This document shows, piece after piece, positions 1 through 6,596 of a stretch of DNA of 64,000 nucleotides. The translations under genes and the position numbers were made by a program. The notes beneath the pieces were generated by a model, which was not told where the DNA came from, made no database searches, and saw nothing but the letters and a program-made list of their open reading frames with translations. The DNA comes from Rhizobium sp. N324 (GTDB taxonomy: Bacteria; Pseudomonadota; Alphaproteobacteria; Rhizobiales; Rhizobiaceae), in contig NZ_CP013630.1 of assembly GCF_001664485.1 (NCBI RefSeq), positions 4,321,501-4,385,500 on the forward strand, read 5' to 3'. The first letter of the stretch is position 1; every line of letters begins with the position of its first letter.

Positions 1-421
1 CTTCGCCATCGAGCATGGCCGCCGGCGCGCAGGCGCAAAGCCCGAGACAGTAGACCGGCTCCAGCGTCACGCCGCCATCAAGCGTCGTCTGATGAAAATC
101 GATACCGAGCAGCGTTTTAACCCGCTCGGCCATTGCATCGCCGCCCATCGACTGACAGGCTTCGGCGCGACAGAGCTTCAACACATGCCGGCCGGCGGGG
201 TGGTCGCGATAATCGTGATAGAAGGTCACCACGCCATGCACCTCGGCGCGGGAGAGGTTCAATTCCTCCGCAATCACCGGCAGGGCCTCCTGCGGCACAT
301 AGCCGAACTCTTCCTGAACCTCGTGCAGAATGGGAAGCAGCGGCCCTTCGAGAAAGCGAAGATCGGCGATGATGGCACGGGTGCGCGCTGTGATATCGCC
401 TTCGGCGATATGAATGGTCAT
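1..421 (-). CDS. fdsG: NAD-dependent formate dehydrogenase gamma subunit (partial, cut by window edge)
   Basis: The first 140 codons, read leftwards from ATG at 421-419, give a NuoE/HoxE-like thioredoxin-fold [2Fe-2S] subunit. The protein begins MTIHIAEGDITARTR and contains the typical stretch EVQEEFGYVPQEALP. Cluster cysteines are visible in LKLCRAEACQS and in VYCLGLCACAP, matching the CX4C...CX3C pattern of the family. In FdsGBACD enzymes this subunit passes electrons between the NADH-reacting FdsB and the molybdenum subunit FdsA. The rest of the operon should lie beyond position 1. A LysR gene lies directly upstream in the same direction. The 3' end is missing, so length cannot be judged. 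Confidence 0.85.
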   Translation of the reverse strand, partial: MTIHIAEGDITARTRAIIADLRFLEGPLLPILHEVQEEFGYVPQEALPVIAEELNLSRAEVHGVVTFYHDYRDHPAGRHVLKLCRAEACQSMGGDAMAERVKTLLGIDFHQTTLDGGVTLEPVYCLGLCACAPAAMLDGE

Positions 422-542
422 AAGGCAGCCCTCCCAGCCGCTTGCTCGTTTCAGGAATGGCGGACTCCCCAGCCGAGCACCATTCCTCTAACAAGCATCT
501 CAGGGAAGCCGCTGGGGATCAATAAAGCTATTCTGTGGATCG

Positions 543-557
543 ATAGGTTTTTTCTAT
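543..557. promoter_or_regulatory. Putative LysR-type binding site upstream of fdsG
   Basis: ATAG-N7-CTAT with T-N11-A spacing, the classic LysR-type half-site arrangement. It sits in the 135-bp gap between the LysR gene and fdsG and touches the LysR stop codon. It is the likely target of the neighbouring regulator for control of formate dehydrogenase. The pattern is short, so chance occurrence is possible. Confidence 0.4.
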
Positions 558-1450
558 CACAGCTCTTCATCCCGCACGAGCACCCGCGCTTCGTGCAGCA
601 GGGCCGAGACGAGCGGCGTAAAGGGCTCGCGATAGGGCGCGACAAGGCCGACCAGATGGTGCGCCTCCGGCTCGACGATCGGAATCATCCGGATTTCCAC
701 GGGAAATCCAAAGGATTTCGCGACGTTGCGCGGCATAATGCTTGCCCAGCGTCCGGTCCTGACATGCGAAAACAACACGATCATCGAGTTGGATTCGAGC
801 GTCGGATGCACCGTGGCGCCAGCTTCCGTCAGATGCCGGTTGATGATGCGGCGGTTCTGCATGTCGGCCGTCAATAGGCAAAGCCGAAGATCCCCGACCT
901 CCTTCCAGGTCACGTTGTCGCGATCGGACAGCGGGCTGCCCGCAGCCGTGATCAGATGGTAACGCTCGGCATAGAGCGGAACGCTGGTGACACGGCCGAG
1001 CGGTTCGTTTTCGAGATAGGTGATGCCGGCATCGATTTCGAGGTTTTCGAGCATGCTCAGCACCTGCAGCGAATTGCGTGAGACGATCGAGAAGGTGACG
1101 CCGGGATGCCGCTCCTGAAACGGCGTGGTGATGCGCGACAGCATGGCGAGCGCCGTCGGAATGGCGGCGAGACGGATATGGCCGGAAAGACCGCGGCGCG
1201 CCGCGCGCATCTCCTCGCGCATGGTGCGGGCGTCGCCGACGATGCGGCGAGCCCATTCCAGCACGCGCTGCCCCTCCGGCGTCAACCCCTGAAACCGCGA
1301 ACCGCGCTGCACCAACATGACGCCGAGCTGATCCTCGAGCTGCCGGATGGCCGCGGAGAGCGTCGGCTGCGAGATCCCGCATTCCTCGGCGGCGCGGCCG
1401 AAGTGTTTTTCATTGGCAAGGGCGATGAAGAATTCCAGCTTGTCGATCAT
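557..1450 (-). CDS. LysR-family regulator of the formate dehydrogenase operon
   Basis: The 297-residue protein has normal LysR length. An N-terminal winged helix-turn-helix (about residues 1-60, FFIALANEKHFGRAAEECGIS then QPTLSAAIRQLEDQLG) precedes a two-lobed effector domain (about 90-290). It lies 135 bp upstream of fdsG in the same orientation with a LysR-type dyad between them, so control of fds genes is the simplest inference. LysR regulators beside fds operons (FdsR type) are known in other proteobacteria. The effector is not evident from sequence, though formate or a related one-carbon signal is plausible. The ATG at 1450 gives the canonical MIDKLEFFIAL start. Confidence 0.85.
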   Translation of the reverse strand: MIDKLEFFIALANEKHFGRAAEECGISQPTLSAAIRQLEDQLGVMLVQRGSRFQGLTPEGQRVLEWARRIVGDARTMREEMRAARRGLSGHIRLAAIPTALAMLSRITTPFQERHPGVTFSIVSRNSLQVLSMLENLEIDAGITYLENEPLGRVTSVPLYAERYHLITAAGSPLSDRDNVTWKEVGDLRLCLLTADMQNRRIINRHLTEAGATVHPTLESNSMIVLFSHVRTGRWASIMPRNVAKSFGFPVEIRMIPIVEPEAHHLVGLVAPYREPFTPLVSALLHEARVLVRDEEL

Positions 1451-1521
1451 CCGGTCTCCCGCTGCATCCAGCGTCCGGCCTCATCTTCGACATAGCAGCC
1501 GCGCTTCGCAAGGGATGGTCG

Positions 1522-1836
1522 CTAACAGTTTTCTGCAATCGGAAATAGATCGAACAGCGATTCGAGGAAGGCCAGCACGCTGACATTGCCGATGCTGTAG
1601 TAAACCATCCTGCCCTGACGGCGGGTATTGACCAGGCCTTCGAGCCGCAAACGCGCGAGTTGCTGCGAGACCATCGCCTGCTGGATGCCGAGAATATTTT
1701 CGATTTCACCGACCGTCCGCTCCTGTTTCGCCAGTATGCAGAGGATCAGAAGTCGGGTGTGATGCGCCAAAGCTTTCAGCAGATCGCTCGCTTCATGGGC
1801 TTTTCCAGCGAGTATGTGCAAGTCCTGGCCGGTCAT
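1522..1836 (-). CDS. ArsR/SmtB-family repressor
   Basis: A 104-residue winged-helix repressor with the ArsR core: KALAHHTRLLILC, then VGEIENILGIQQAMVSQQLA as recognition helix, then RRQGRMVYYSI as wing. The frame is open upstream to a TTG at 1920, but a promoter overlaps that region. ATG at 1836 is preceded by GGAG at six bases, so it is preferred. Metal-binding ELCVCDL-type residues are absent. Two cysteines remain, C33 and the terminal C104, roughly where thiol-sensing BigR/SqrR repressors carry theirs, so sulfide or redox sensing is possible but not shown. The adjacent genes do not identify a clear target. Confidence 0.75.
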   Translation of the reverse strand: MTGQDLHILAGKAHEASDLLKALAHHTRLLILCILAKQERTVGEIENILGIQQAMVSQQLARLRLEGLVNTRRQGRMVYYSIGNVSVLAFLESLFDLFPIAENC

Positions 1837-1905
1837 CCCCGGCTCCGGTTTGGGCAACGGCATTCGATATCTCGGAAGGGAGGCGATGTGGTAGATCAGC
1901 ACAAT

Positions 1906-1933
1906 AGCATATTCCCACAACCGAATTGGTCAA
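1906..1933 (-). promoter_or_regulatory. Promoter of the ArsR gene with small dyad
   Basis: On the minus strand a TTGACC -35 (1928-1933) and a TATGCT -10 (1906-1911) are separated by 16 bases, predicting transcription from about 1899. AATA-TGC-TATT, an 11-bp dyad, covers the -10, as expected for autorepression by an ArsR protein. This promoter makes the upstream TTG at 1920 an unlikely translation start. Confidence 0.5.
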
Positions 1934-1966
1934 TAGTGATGAAATGCCAAAAAAGGTCCAAGTAAA

Positions 1967-2737
1967 TCAGCAGATAAGCTGGCCGCCATTGATCTCGAGG
2001 ACTTGGCCCGTAATGTATCCGGAGAGAGAAGGAGCCGCCAGGAACAGATAGGCGGGCGCGCAATCCTCCGACGTGCCGAGCCGCTGCAGCGGGATGGATT
2101 TCCGGGTCTGCTCGAGCTTTTCCCTGGAGGAATAGCGCTCGTGGAAATCCGTCTCGATCGTTCCCGGCGAGACGCAGTTGACGCGGATGCCGTCCGGGGC
2201 AAGCTCGCGGGCAAGCGCCTTGGAATAGGTGGCGACGAACGCCTTCGAGGCCGAATAGATCGAGGAACCGGGGCTGCCGCCGGTCAGCGCCGAGATCGAA
2301 ACGGTGTTGACGACGGCAGCACCCTCGGCCGCCTTCAATGCCGGCAGCAAAGCGCGCGTCAGCGCCACCACCGATGTCTGGTTGAGCCGGATGACCGCCT
2401 CATATTCCGCGTCTGTCAGCGTGGCAGCCGGGAAACGGCCGAGCATCGTGCCGGCATTGTTGACGAGCACATGCACCTTGTCGAAGAAAGCGAGAACATC
2501 TTCGGCAAATTGCGCCGCCCCGCCGGCGGCGGAGAAATCGGCATGCAGCAGCAGCGCCCGTCTTTCCGATTCGGCCGTCAGCAGGAAATCCGGCAGGTCC
2601 CGCCCCGGCTTGCGCCCGGTATGGACGATGACCTTCGCGCCGCAATCCAGAAACTGCCGAGCGACTTCGAGGCCGATGCCGCGGCCGGCGCCGGTGACGA
2701 CGACATTGCGATTTTCGAACAGTCTGGGATGAAACAC
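1967..2737 (-). CDS. Short-chain dehydrogenase/reductase (SDR)
   Basis: A classical SDR of 256 residues. The Rossmann motif TGAGRGIG is near the N-terminus, followed by the NNAG strand motif, a serine before the catalytic region (SISALTGGSPGSS), and YSASK with catalytic Tyr and Lys. The C-terminus ends GYITGQVLEINGGQ as in FabG-like enzymes. The frame is open further upstream (ATG at 2776). However GTG at 2737 has a strong GAGGAGG eight bases ahead and places the glycine motif at the usual distance, so it is chosen. It lies 144 bp downstream of soxR in the same direction and may be co-transcribed. Substrate unknown. Confidence 0.8.
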   Translation of the reverse strand: MFHPRLFENRNVVVTGAGRGIGLEVARQFLDCGAKVIVHTGRKPGRDLPDFLLTAESERRALLLHADFSAAGGAAQFAEDVLAFFDKVHVLVNNAGTMLGRFPAATLTDAEYEAVIRLNQTSVVALTRALLPALKAAEGAAVVNTVSISALTGGSPGSSIYSASKAFVATYSKALARELAPDGIRVNCVSPGTIETDFHERYSSREKLEQTRKSIPLQRLGTSEDCAPAYLFLAAPSLSGYITGQVLEINGGQLIC

Positions 2738-2880
2738 GAAGCCGTCCTCCTCGGTTGCGTCACTCGCCCTTAACATATGAGCACCGCGACCGAAAGAAAG
2801 GCAGGCAGCGATCTTTCCGGCAGCTCGGTCTTTCCCGAAGAGACGCGGCCTCTCCCTGAAGCGACTGGTTCTCCCGAAGG

Positions 2881-3345
2881 CTAGTTTTCGGTCTCCAGCA
2901 GCCGCGCACCCGGTCCTTCCTTGCCGAGCCGGTCGCACGGATTGCGCAGCGGACAGCTTTCGATCGACAGACAGCCGCAGCCGATGCAGCCGGCCAGGCG
3001 GTCGCGCAACAGGCTCAGCCGACTGATTCGTGCGTCGAGATCGTCCTTCCATCGTGCCGACAGCGTCTGCCAGTCGGCGGCCGTCGGCGTGCGCCCCTGC
3101 GGCAGGGACTGGAACGCCGCCTGGATTTCCGCAAGCGGAATGCCGACCCGCTGCGCCACCTTGATGATCCCGAGGCGGCGAAGCACGTCGCGCCCGTAGC
3201 GCCGCTGGTTGCCGCGGGAGCGGATGCTCGAGATCAAACCCTTGGTCTCGTAGAAATGCAGCGCCGAGACGGCCAGGCCGCTGCGCTCCGCCACCTCGCC
3301 GACTGTCAGGAGCTTGCCGGGCGGCGCTGCCGGAATCCTATCCAT
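2881..3345 (-). CDS. soxR: Redox-sensitive transcriptional activator SoxR
   Basis: A 154-residue MerR-family protein. The N-terminal helix-turn-helix ([20 protein letters not shown]) is followed by a dimerisation helix and the SoxR-specific cluster motif [12 protein letters not shown], with C120, C123, C125 and C131 as [2Fe-2S] ligands. The protein senses superoxide or redox-cycling compounds and activates promoters with 19-bp spacers. Outside enterics, SoxR usually controls adjacent genes directly rather than through SoxS. Its own start overlaps a perfect sox box at 3356-3373, so autoregulation is expected. AAGAGG precedes the ATG. Confidence 0.93.
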   Translation of the reverse strand: MDRIPAAPPGKLLTVGEVAERSGLAVSALHFYETKGLISSIRSRGNQRRYGRDVLRRLGIIKVAQRVGIPLAEIQAAFQSLPQGRTPTAADWQTLSARWKDDLDARISRLSLLRDRLAGCIGCGCLSIESCPLRNPCDRLGKEGPGARLLETEN

Positions 3346-3351
3346 CGCCTC

Positions 3352-3382
3352 TTGACCTCAATATTAGTTGAGGTTTTATAAC
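3352..3382 (+). promoter_or_regulatory. SoxR-activated promoter with perfect sox box
   Basis: The 18-bp palindrome CCTCAATATTAGTTGAGG (3356-3373) lies between a TTGACC -35 (3352-3357) and a TATAAC -10 (3377-3382) on the plus strand with a 19-bp spacer. The architecture is the same as that of the enteric soxS promoter. Transcription would start near 3390 and run away from soxR. No gene begins directly downstream. On the minus strand TAATAT inside the palindrome could be the soxR -10. Confidence 0.75.
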
Positions 3383-3389
3383 CCTTGCG

Positions 3390-3530
3390 CCTGCAATCGT
3401 AAAGCCCGATCGGACGCCCGCCGGCGCACGCCGATATCGCCGCCTGAGACAGCAAGCTGCGGTCCCGTTCCCGGCAGGTACGGGCCCACCGAGGAACACC
3501 CGGGCGGGACCTCCGCTCGGGTGTTTCCCT
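3390..3530 (+). ncRNA. Candidate SoxR-dependent short non-coding transcript
   Basis: The interval between the SoxR-type promoter and a strong hairpin contains no ATG and no ribosome site in any plausible reading frame. The hairpin (arms 3495-3507 and 3513-3525, 13 pairs with one G-T wobble, followed by TTCCCTT) could end a transcript of about 140 nt. The U-tract is weak, so termination is uncertain. The alternative is that the promoter feeds the downstream riboswitch operon or is left over from a lost gene. Confidence 0.35.
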
Positions 3531-3576
3531 TCATAAGATCCATTCCAACCGAGCGGACGGGTTTGCAATTTTGCGG

Positions 3577-3605
3577 TTGCGGGACGAAAACCCGGGTGAT
3601 AGTTT
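3577..3605 (+). promoter_or_regulatory. Possible promoter of the thiamine operon
   Basis: TTGCGG (3577-3582) and TAGTTT (3600-3605) with a 17-bp spacer sit just ahead of the TPP riboswitch. The match to consensus is only partial. The rest of 3374-3711 holds the SoxR promoter, a hairpin and the riboswitch, and nothing coding. Confidence 0.3.
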
Positions 3606-3615
3606 CCGCCGAAAT

Positions 3616-3707
3616 ACAGGGGAGCTCCGTATTGCCGGGGCTGAGATGCGAGGTGCAAGCCTCTGGACCCTTCAAAGCTGATCTGGGTAATGCCAGCGGA
3701 GCGAGGT
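3616..3707 (+). promoter_or_regulatory. TPP riboswitch (THI element)
   Basis: The conserved THI-box segments appear in order: ACAGGGGAGCTCC, GGGGCTGAGATG, GGACCCTTC, then CTGATCTGGGTAATGCCAGC followed by GGAGCGAGG. The element binds thiamine pyrophosphate. The first start codon follows only a few bases after it and the ribosome site GCGAGG lies at its 3' edge, so control of translation initiation is likely, as usual in proteobacteria. It governs the thiamine-precursor transporter genes downstream. Confidence 0.92.
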
Positions 3708-3711
3708 TCAG

Positions 3712-3840
3712 ATGTTCTCAGACGCAGAAGTGTCACTCTATCCGATGCCGGACAATGTCGTCGGCATCATTCTCGATGCCGTCAAGGCGCTCGATCCCTA
3801 TCGCGACCGGCTGCGCATCGAGGCCGAAATCAAACGCTGA
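3712..3840 (+). pseudogene. Truncated YkoF-like thiamine-binding protein (42 codons left)
   Basis: The first frame after the riboswitch encodes 42 residues, beginning MFSDAEVSLYPMPDN and continuing VVGIILDAVKALDPYRDRL, then ending EAEIKR and a stop. The N-terminus resembles the YkoF/thiamine-binding family, whose members are normally about 200 residues with two similar domains. Most of the domain is missing, suggesting an internal deletion that joined the first 35 or so codons to the tail. Its TGA overlaps the ATG of the permease (TGATG), so translation of the remnant may still be needed to couple translation of the transporter. The family assignment is from memory of related rhizobial operons. 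Confidence 0.55.
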
Positions 3841-4646
3841 TGACACTGCCACGACCTTTGGATTCGCGCCTTGCCGCGCTCAGCGCCGCCCTGTACCGGG
3901 CAATGCCCGCCTTGCTCGCGGGCCTTGCCTTTCTGGCGGCATGGGAACTCTATGTCGGTCTTTCCGGCATCAAGCCCTCCATCTTGCCGGCGCCTTCGCG
4001 CATCGTCCTCCAGGGCTGGCTGAACCGCGCGGCGCTGACATCAAACACCTGGCCGACGCTCGGCGCCACGCTTGGCGGTTTTGCCCTGTCGCTGGCCTTC
4101 GCCTTCGCCGCTTCGATCCTCATGGACTTTGCGCCTTTCATGCGCCGGGCCTTGCTGCCGATCTTCATCGCCAGCCAGACCCTGCCGCTGGTGGCGATCG
4201 CGCCGCTTGTCGTCCTCTGGTTCGGTTTCGGCCTCCTGCCGAAGATACTGCTGGTGGCGCTCGTCACCTTTTTCCCGCTGCTCGTCGCCCTGCTGCAGGG
4301 CTATGAATCGACCGACCGCGACATCGCCGAACTCCTGAACTCGATGAAGGCGAGCCGCTGGCGCATCTTCCGCCTGGCGCGGCTTCCCTCCGCGCTGCCC
4401 TATTTCTTCGCCGGCTTGAGAATCTCGATCACCTATGCCGTCGTCGGCGCGATCTTTGCCGAATATGCCGGCGCCGCCAGCGGCCTCGGCATCTATATTC
4501 TCAACGCCAAGAACAATTTCCGTCCCGATCTCGTGCTTGCCGCCGTCGTCGTCAGCGCCGTGCTGACCCTCTGCCTCTTCGGCCTGACGCTGTTGATAGA
4601 GCGCCTCCTGATGCCCTGGCCGCCATCCGGGGAGCGGCGCCGATGA
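3840..4646 (+). CDS. thiX: Thiamine-precursor (HMP) ABC transporter permease
   Basis: A 268-residue inner-membrane permease of the SsuC/TauC/ThiX type with about six hydrophobic segments. The cytoplasmic EAA loop is seen in ALLQGYESTDRDIAELLNSM then KASRWRIFRLARLPSALPYF, which docks onto the ATPase. The ATG overlaps the stop of the truncated YkoF-like ORF, and the gene overlaps the next by four bases. The TPP riboswitch upstream together with the THI5-like binding protein downstream indicates uptake of hydroxymethylpyrimidine or a related thiamine precursor. The paralogous sulfonate/nitrate families look similar, so specificity rests on context. Confidence 0.8.
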   Translation: MTLPRPLDSRLAALSAALYRAMPALLAGLAFLAAWELYVGLSGIKPSILPAPSRIVLQGWLNRAALTSNTWPTLGATLGGFALSLAFAFAASILMDFAPFMRRALLPIFIASQTLPLVAIAPLVVLWFGFGLLPKILLVALVTFFPLLVALLQGYESTDRDIAELLNSMKASRWRIFRLARLPSALPYFFAGLRISITYAVVGAIFAEYAGAASGLGIYILNAKNNFRPDLVLAAVVVSAVLTLCLFGLTLLIERLLMPWPPSGERRR

Positions 4647-5455
4647 GCGACAAAATGGTTGAACTGCGCAATATCGCGAAATCTTTCGACGGCATGCAGG
4701 TGCTGGGCGATATATCGCTGAGCGTCGCAAACGGCGAGTTCGTTTCGATCGTCGGCCCGTCCGGCTCCGGAAAATCGACGGTGCTGCGATTGCTGACGCA
4801 GGCGCTTCGGCCCGATTCCGGCAACGTGCTTTTCAACGGCGCGCCGCTGGAGGAAGCGCCGCATTCCTTCGCCTTCATGCCGCAGCGTGATGCGCTGATG
4901 CCCTGGCGCCGGATCATCGACAATGCCACCCTCGGCCTCGAGGTAAAGGGCATGAGCCGCCGCGCGGCCCGCGCCGCTGTGGCGCCTTTGTTCGAGAGCT
5001 TCGGCCTTGCCGGTTTCGAACACCACTATCCCTCCGAACTATCCGGCGGCATGCGCCAGCGCGCAGCACTGCTGCGCACCGTCGTCCAGACCCAGGATAT
5101 GTTGCTGCTCGACGAGCCTTTCGGCGCGCTCGACGCGCTGACGCGCACGCAGATCCAGGAATGGCTGCAGGGCATGTGGACCGAACACCGCTGGACGGCG
5201 CTGCTGATCACCCACGATGTCCGCGAGGCGGTGTTTCTCTCCGACCGCATCTACGTGCTTTCGGCCCGTCCGGCGCGTATCATCCGCGAATTCCACGTTT
5301 CCCTGCCCCGTCCGAGAAGCATTGCCGATCTCGGCTCGCCGGCGGCCCAGGCGATCGAAACCGAAATCCAGCAAACCCTGCTGCATCCGCTTGAACAGGA
5401 TGATCTTAAGCCGGTCGGCCTGAAATCTGAATCCTGTTCTCATTTAAAGAGTTAG
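4643..5455 (+). CDS. thiZ: Thiamine-precursor ABC transporter ATP-binding protein
   Basis: A 270-residue ATPase with Walker A GPSGSGKST, the Q-loop in MPQRDALMPW, signature LSGGMRQR, Walker B LLLDEPFGALD and the switch histidine in ITHDVREA. It is of the SsuB/TauB/ThiZ class, which drives permeases of the ThiX type. Its ATG overlaps the permease stop by four bases (ATGA), so the two are translationally coupled. A 14-bp-arm palindromic repeat begins on its stop codon and separates it from the binding-protein gene. Confidence 0.85.
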   Translation: MSDKMVELRNIAKSFDGMQVLGDISLSVANGEFVSIVGPSGSGKSTVLRLLTQALRPDSGNVLFNGAPLEEAPHSFAFMPQRDALMPWRRIIDNATLGLEVKGMSRRAARAAVAPLFESFGLAGFEHHYPSELSGGMRQRAALLRTVVQTQDMLLLDEPFGALDALTRTQIQEWLQGMWTEHRWTALLITHDVREAVFLSDRIYVLSARPARIIREFHVSLPRPRSIADLGSPAAQAIETEIQQTLLHPLEQDDLKPVGLKSESCSHLKS

Positions 5456-5498
5456 AGCATGATGCCGAGAACTGCTCACGCTTTTCGGCATCATGCTC
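5455..5498. repeat. Rhizobial palindromic intergenic repeat (GAGCATGATGCCGA type)
   Basis: Perfect inverted repeat with 14-bp arms GAGCATGATGCCGA (5455-5468) and TCGGCATCATGCTC (5485-5498) and a 16-nt loop. It fills the gap between the ATPase and binding-protein genes. Diverged relatives occur at 42776 and 50674 in this window. Such elements are common between rhizobial genes. In mRNA it would form a stable hairpin between two genes of one operon. Confidence 0.75.
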
Positions 5499-5519
5499 CA
5501 GAGACCTGAGGAGGTCACC

Positions 5520-6530
5520 ATGCTGCTTCTCACCCGTCGCCAGACGATCTTCGCCGCCATCGCGGCAAGCCTTGCCGGCCGCCCGGCCTTCGCCCAGTCG
5601 GCGCCCGCAAAGGCCCGCATCGCGCTCGACTGGACGCCGAACACCAACCATATCGGCATCTATGTCGCCAAGGCGAAGGGCTTTTATGCCGCCGCCGGCC
5701 TCGATGTCGAAATTCTTTCCTTTACCGACACCAGCGCCGGAACGCTGGTATCGAACGGTGTCGCCGATTTCGGCATCAGCAGCGAGATCGAGGCCATCAG
5801 CCAGCGCGCCGCCGGCGGCGACGTGAAGATGGTCTACGGCGTCGTCCAGACCGAAACAGCGCGGCTGATCTTCAAGGGCGGACGCGACGACATCAAGAGC
5901 CCCAGGGATCTCGACGGCAAGACCTATGGCGGCTTCGGCGGCACCTGGGAAAGCGCGCTGGTCTCCGCAATGATCCGCAACGATGGCGGCAAAGGCGAGG
6001 TCAAGACCGTCACGCTCGGCACCTCCGCCTACGAGGCGCTGGACAATGGCTCGATCGATTTCACCCTGGAAATCTATACCTGGGAAGGCGTTGCCGCCGA
6101 ATTGGAAAACCGGAAAATCGCCCGCTTCCACTATTCCGACTACGGCATTCCCGACGAGCAGACGACGGTCATCGTCTCCAGCGACACCTATCTCTCGGCC
6201 AATCGGGACAATGCCCGCGCTTTCATTCAGGCAACGCAAAAAGGTTATGCCTACTCCGTCGATCATCCCGACGAAGCCTGCGCGCTGCTGATATCCGGGA
6301 GCAACGGCGCACTGATGAACACCGAACTGGTGAAAGCCTCGCAGAAGGCCCTGATCGAAGGGCACTTCCTGAAGTCCGAGGCCGGCGTGATCGGCACGCT
6401 CGACCCGGCAAAAGCCGATGCCATCGGCGGCTTCCTGCTCGAGAACGGCATTCTGGTCGATGCGAACGGCGCCGCACTCAAGGAGAAGCCGGACTTTTCC
6501 ACCTATTATACCAACGATCTCTTGGCCTGA
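5520..6530 (+). CDS. thiY: Thiamine-precursor (HMP) ABC transporter substrate-binding protein
   Basis: A 336-residue periplasmic protein. The N-terminus (MLLLTRRQTIFAAIAASLAG, then RPAFAQSAPAKA) is a signal peptide cleaved after AFA/Q. The mature start ARIALDWTPNTNHIGIYVAK is the hallmark of NMT1/THI5-like proteins that bind pyrimidine moieties of thiamine. WTPNTNH and the later GFGGTWES are family motifs. GAGGAGG precedes the ATG at seven bases. It is the last gene of the riboswitch-controlled operon, behind a palindromic repeat. Confidence 0.85.
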   Translation: MLLLTRRQTIFAAIAASLAGRPAFAQSAPAKARIALDWTPNTNHIGIYVAKAKGFYAAAGLDVEILSFTDTSAGTLVSNGVADFGISSEIEAISQRAAGGDVKMVYGVVQTETARLIFKGGRDDIKSPRDLDGKTYGGFGGTWESALVSAMIRNDGGKGEVKTVTLGTSAYEALDNGSIDFTLEIYTWEGVAAELENRKIARFHYSDYGIPDEQTTVIVSSDTYLSANRDNARAFIQATQKGYAYSVDHPDEACALLISGSNGALMNTELVKASQKALIEGHFLKSEAGVIGTLDPAKADAIGGFLLENGILVDANGAALKEKPDFSTYYTNDLLA

Positions 6531-6596
6531 GCCCAGCCCTGGCCTTGCCCGCCGCGGCGTTCCGCGGCAAAGTCACCGTGTAGGGCGAGGGACAGG

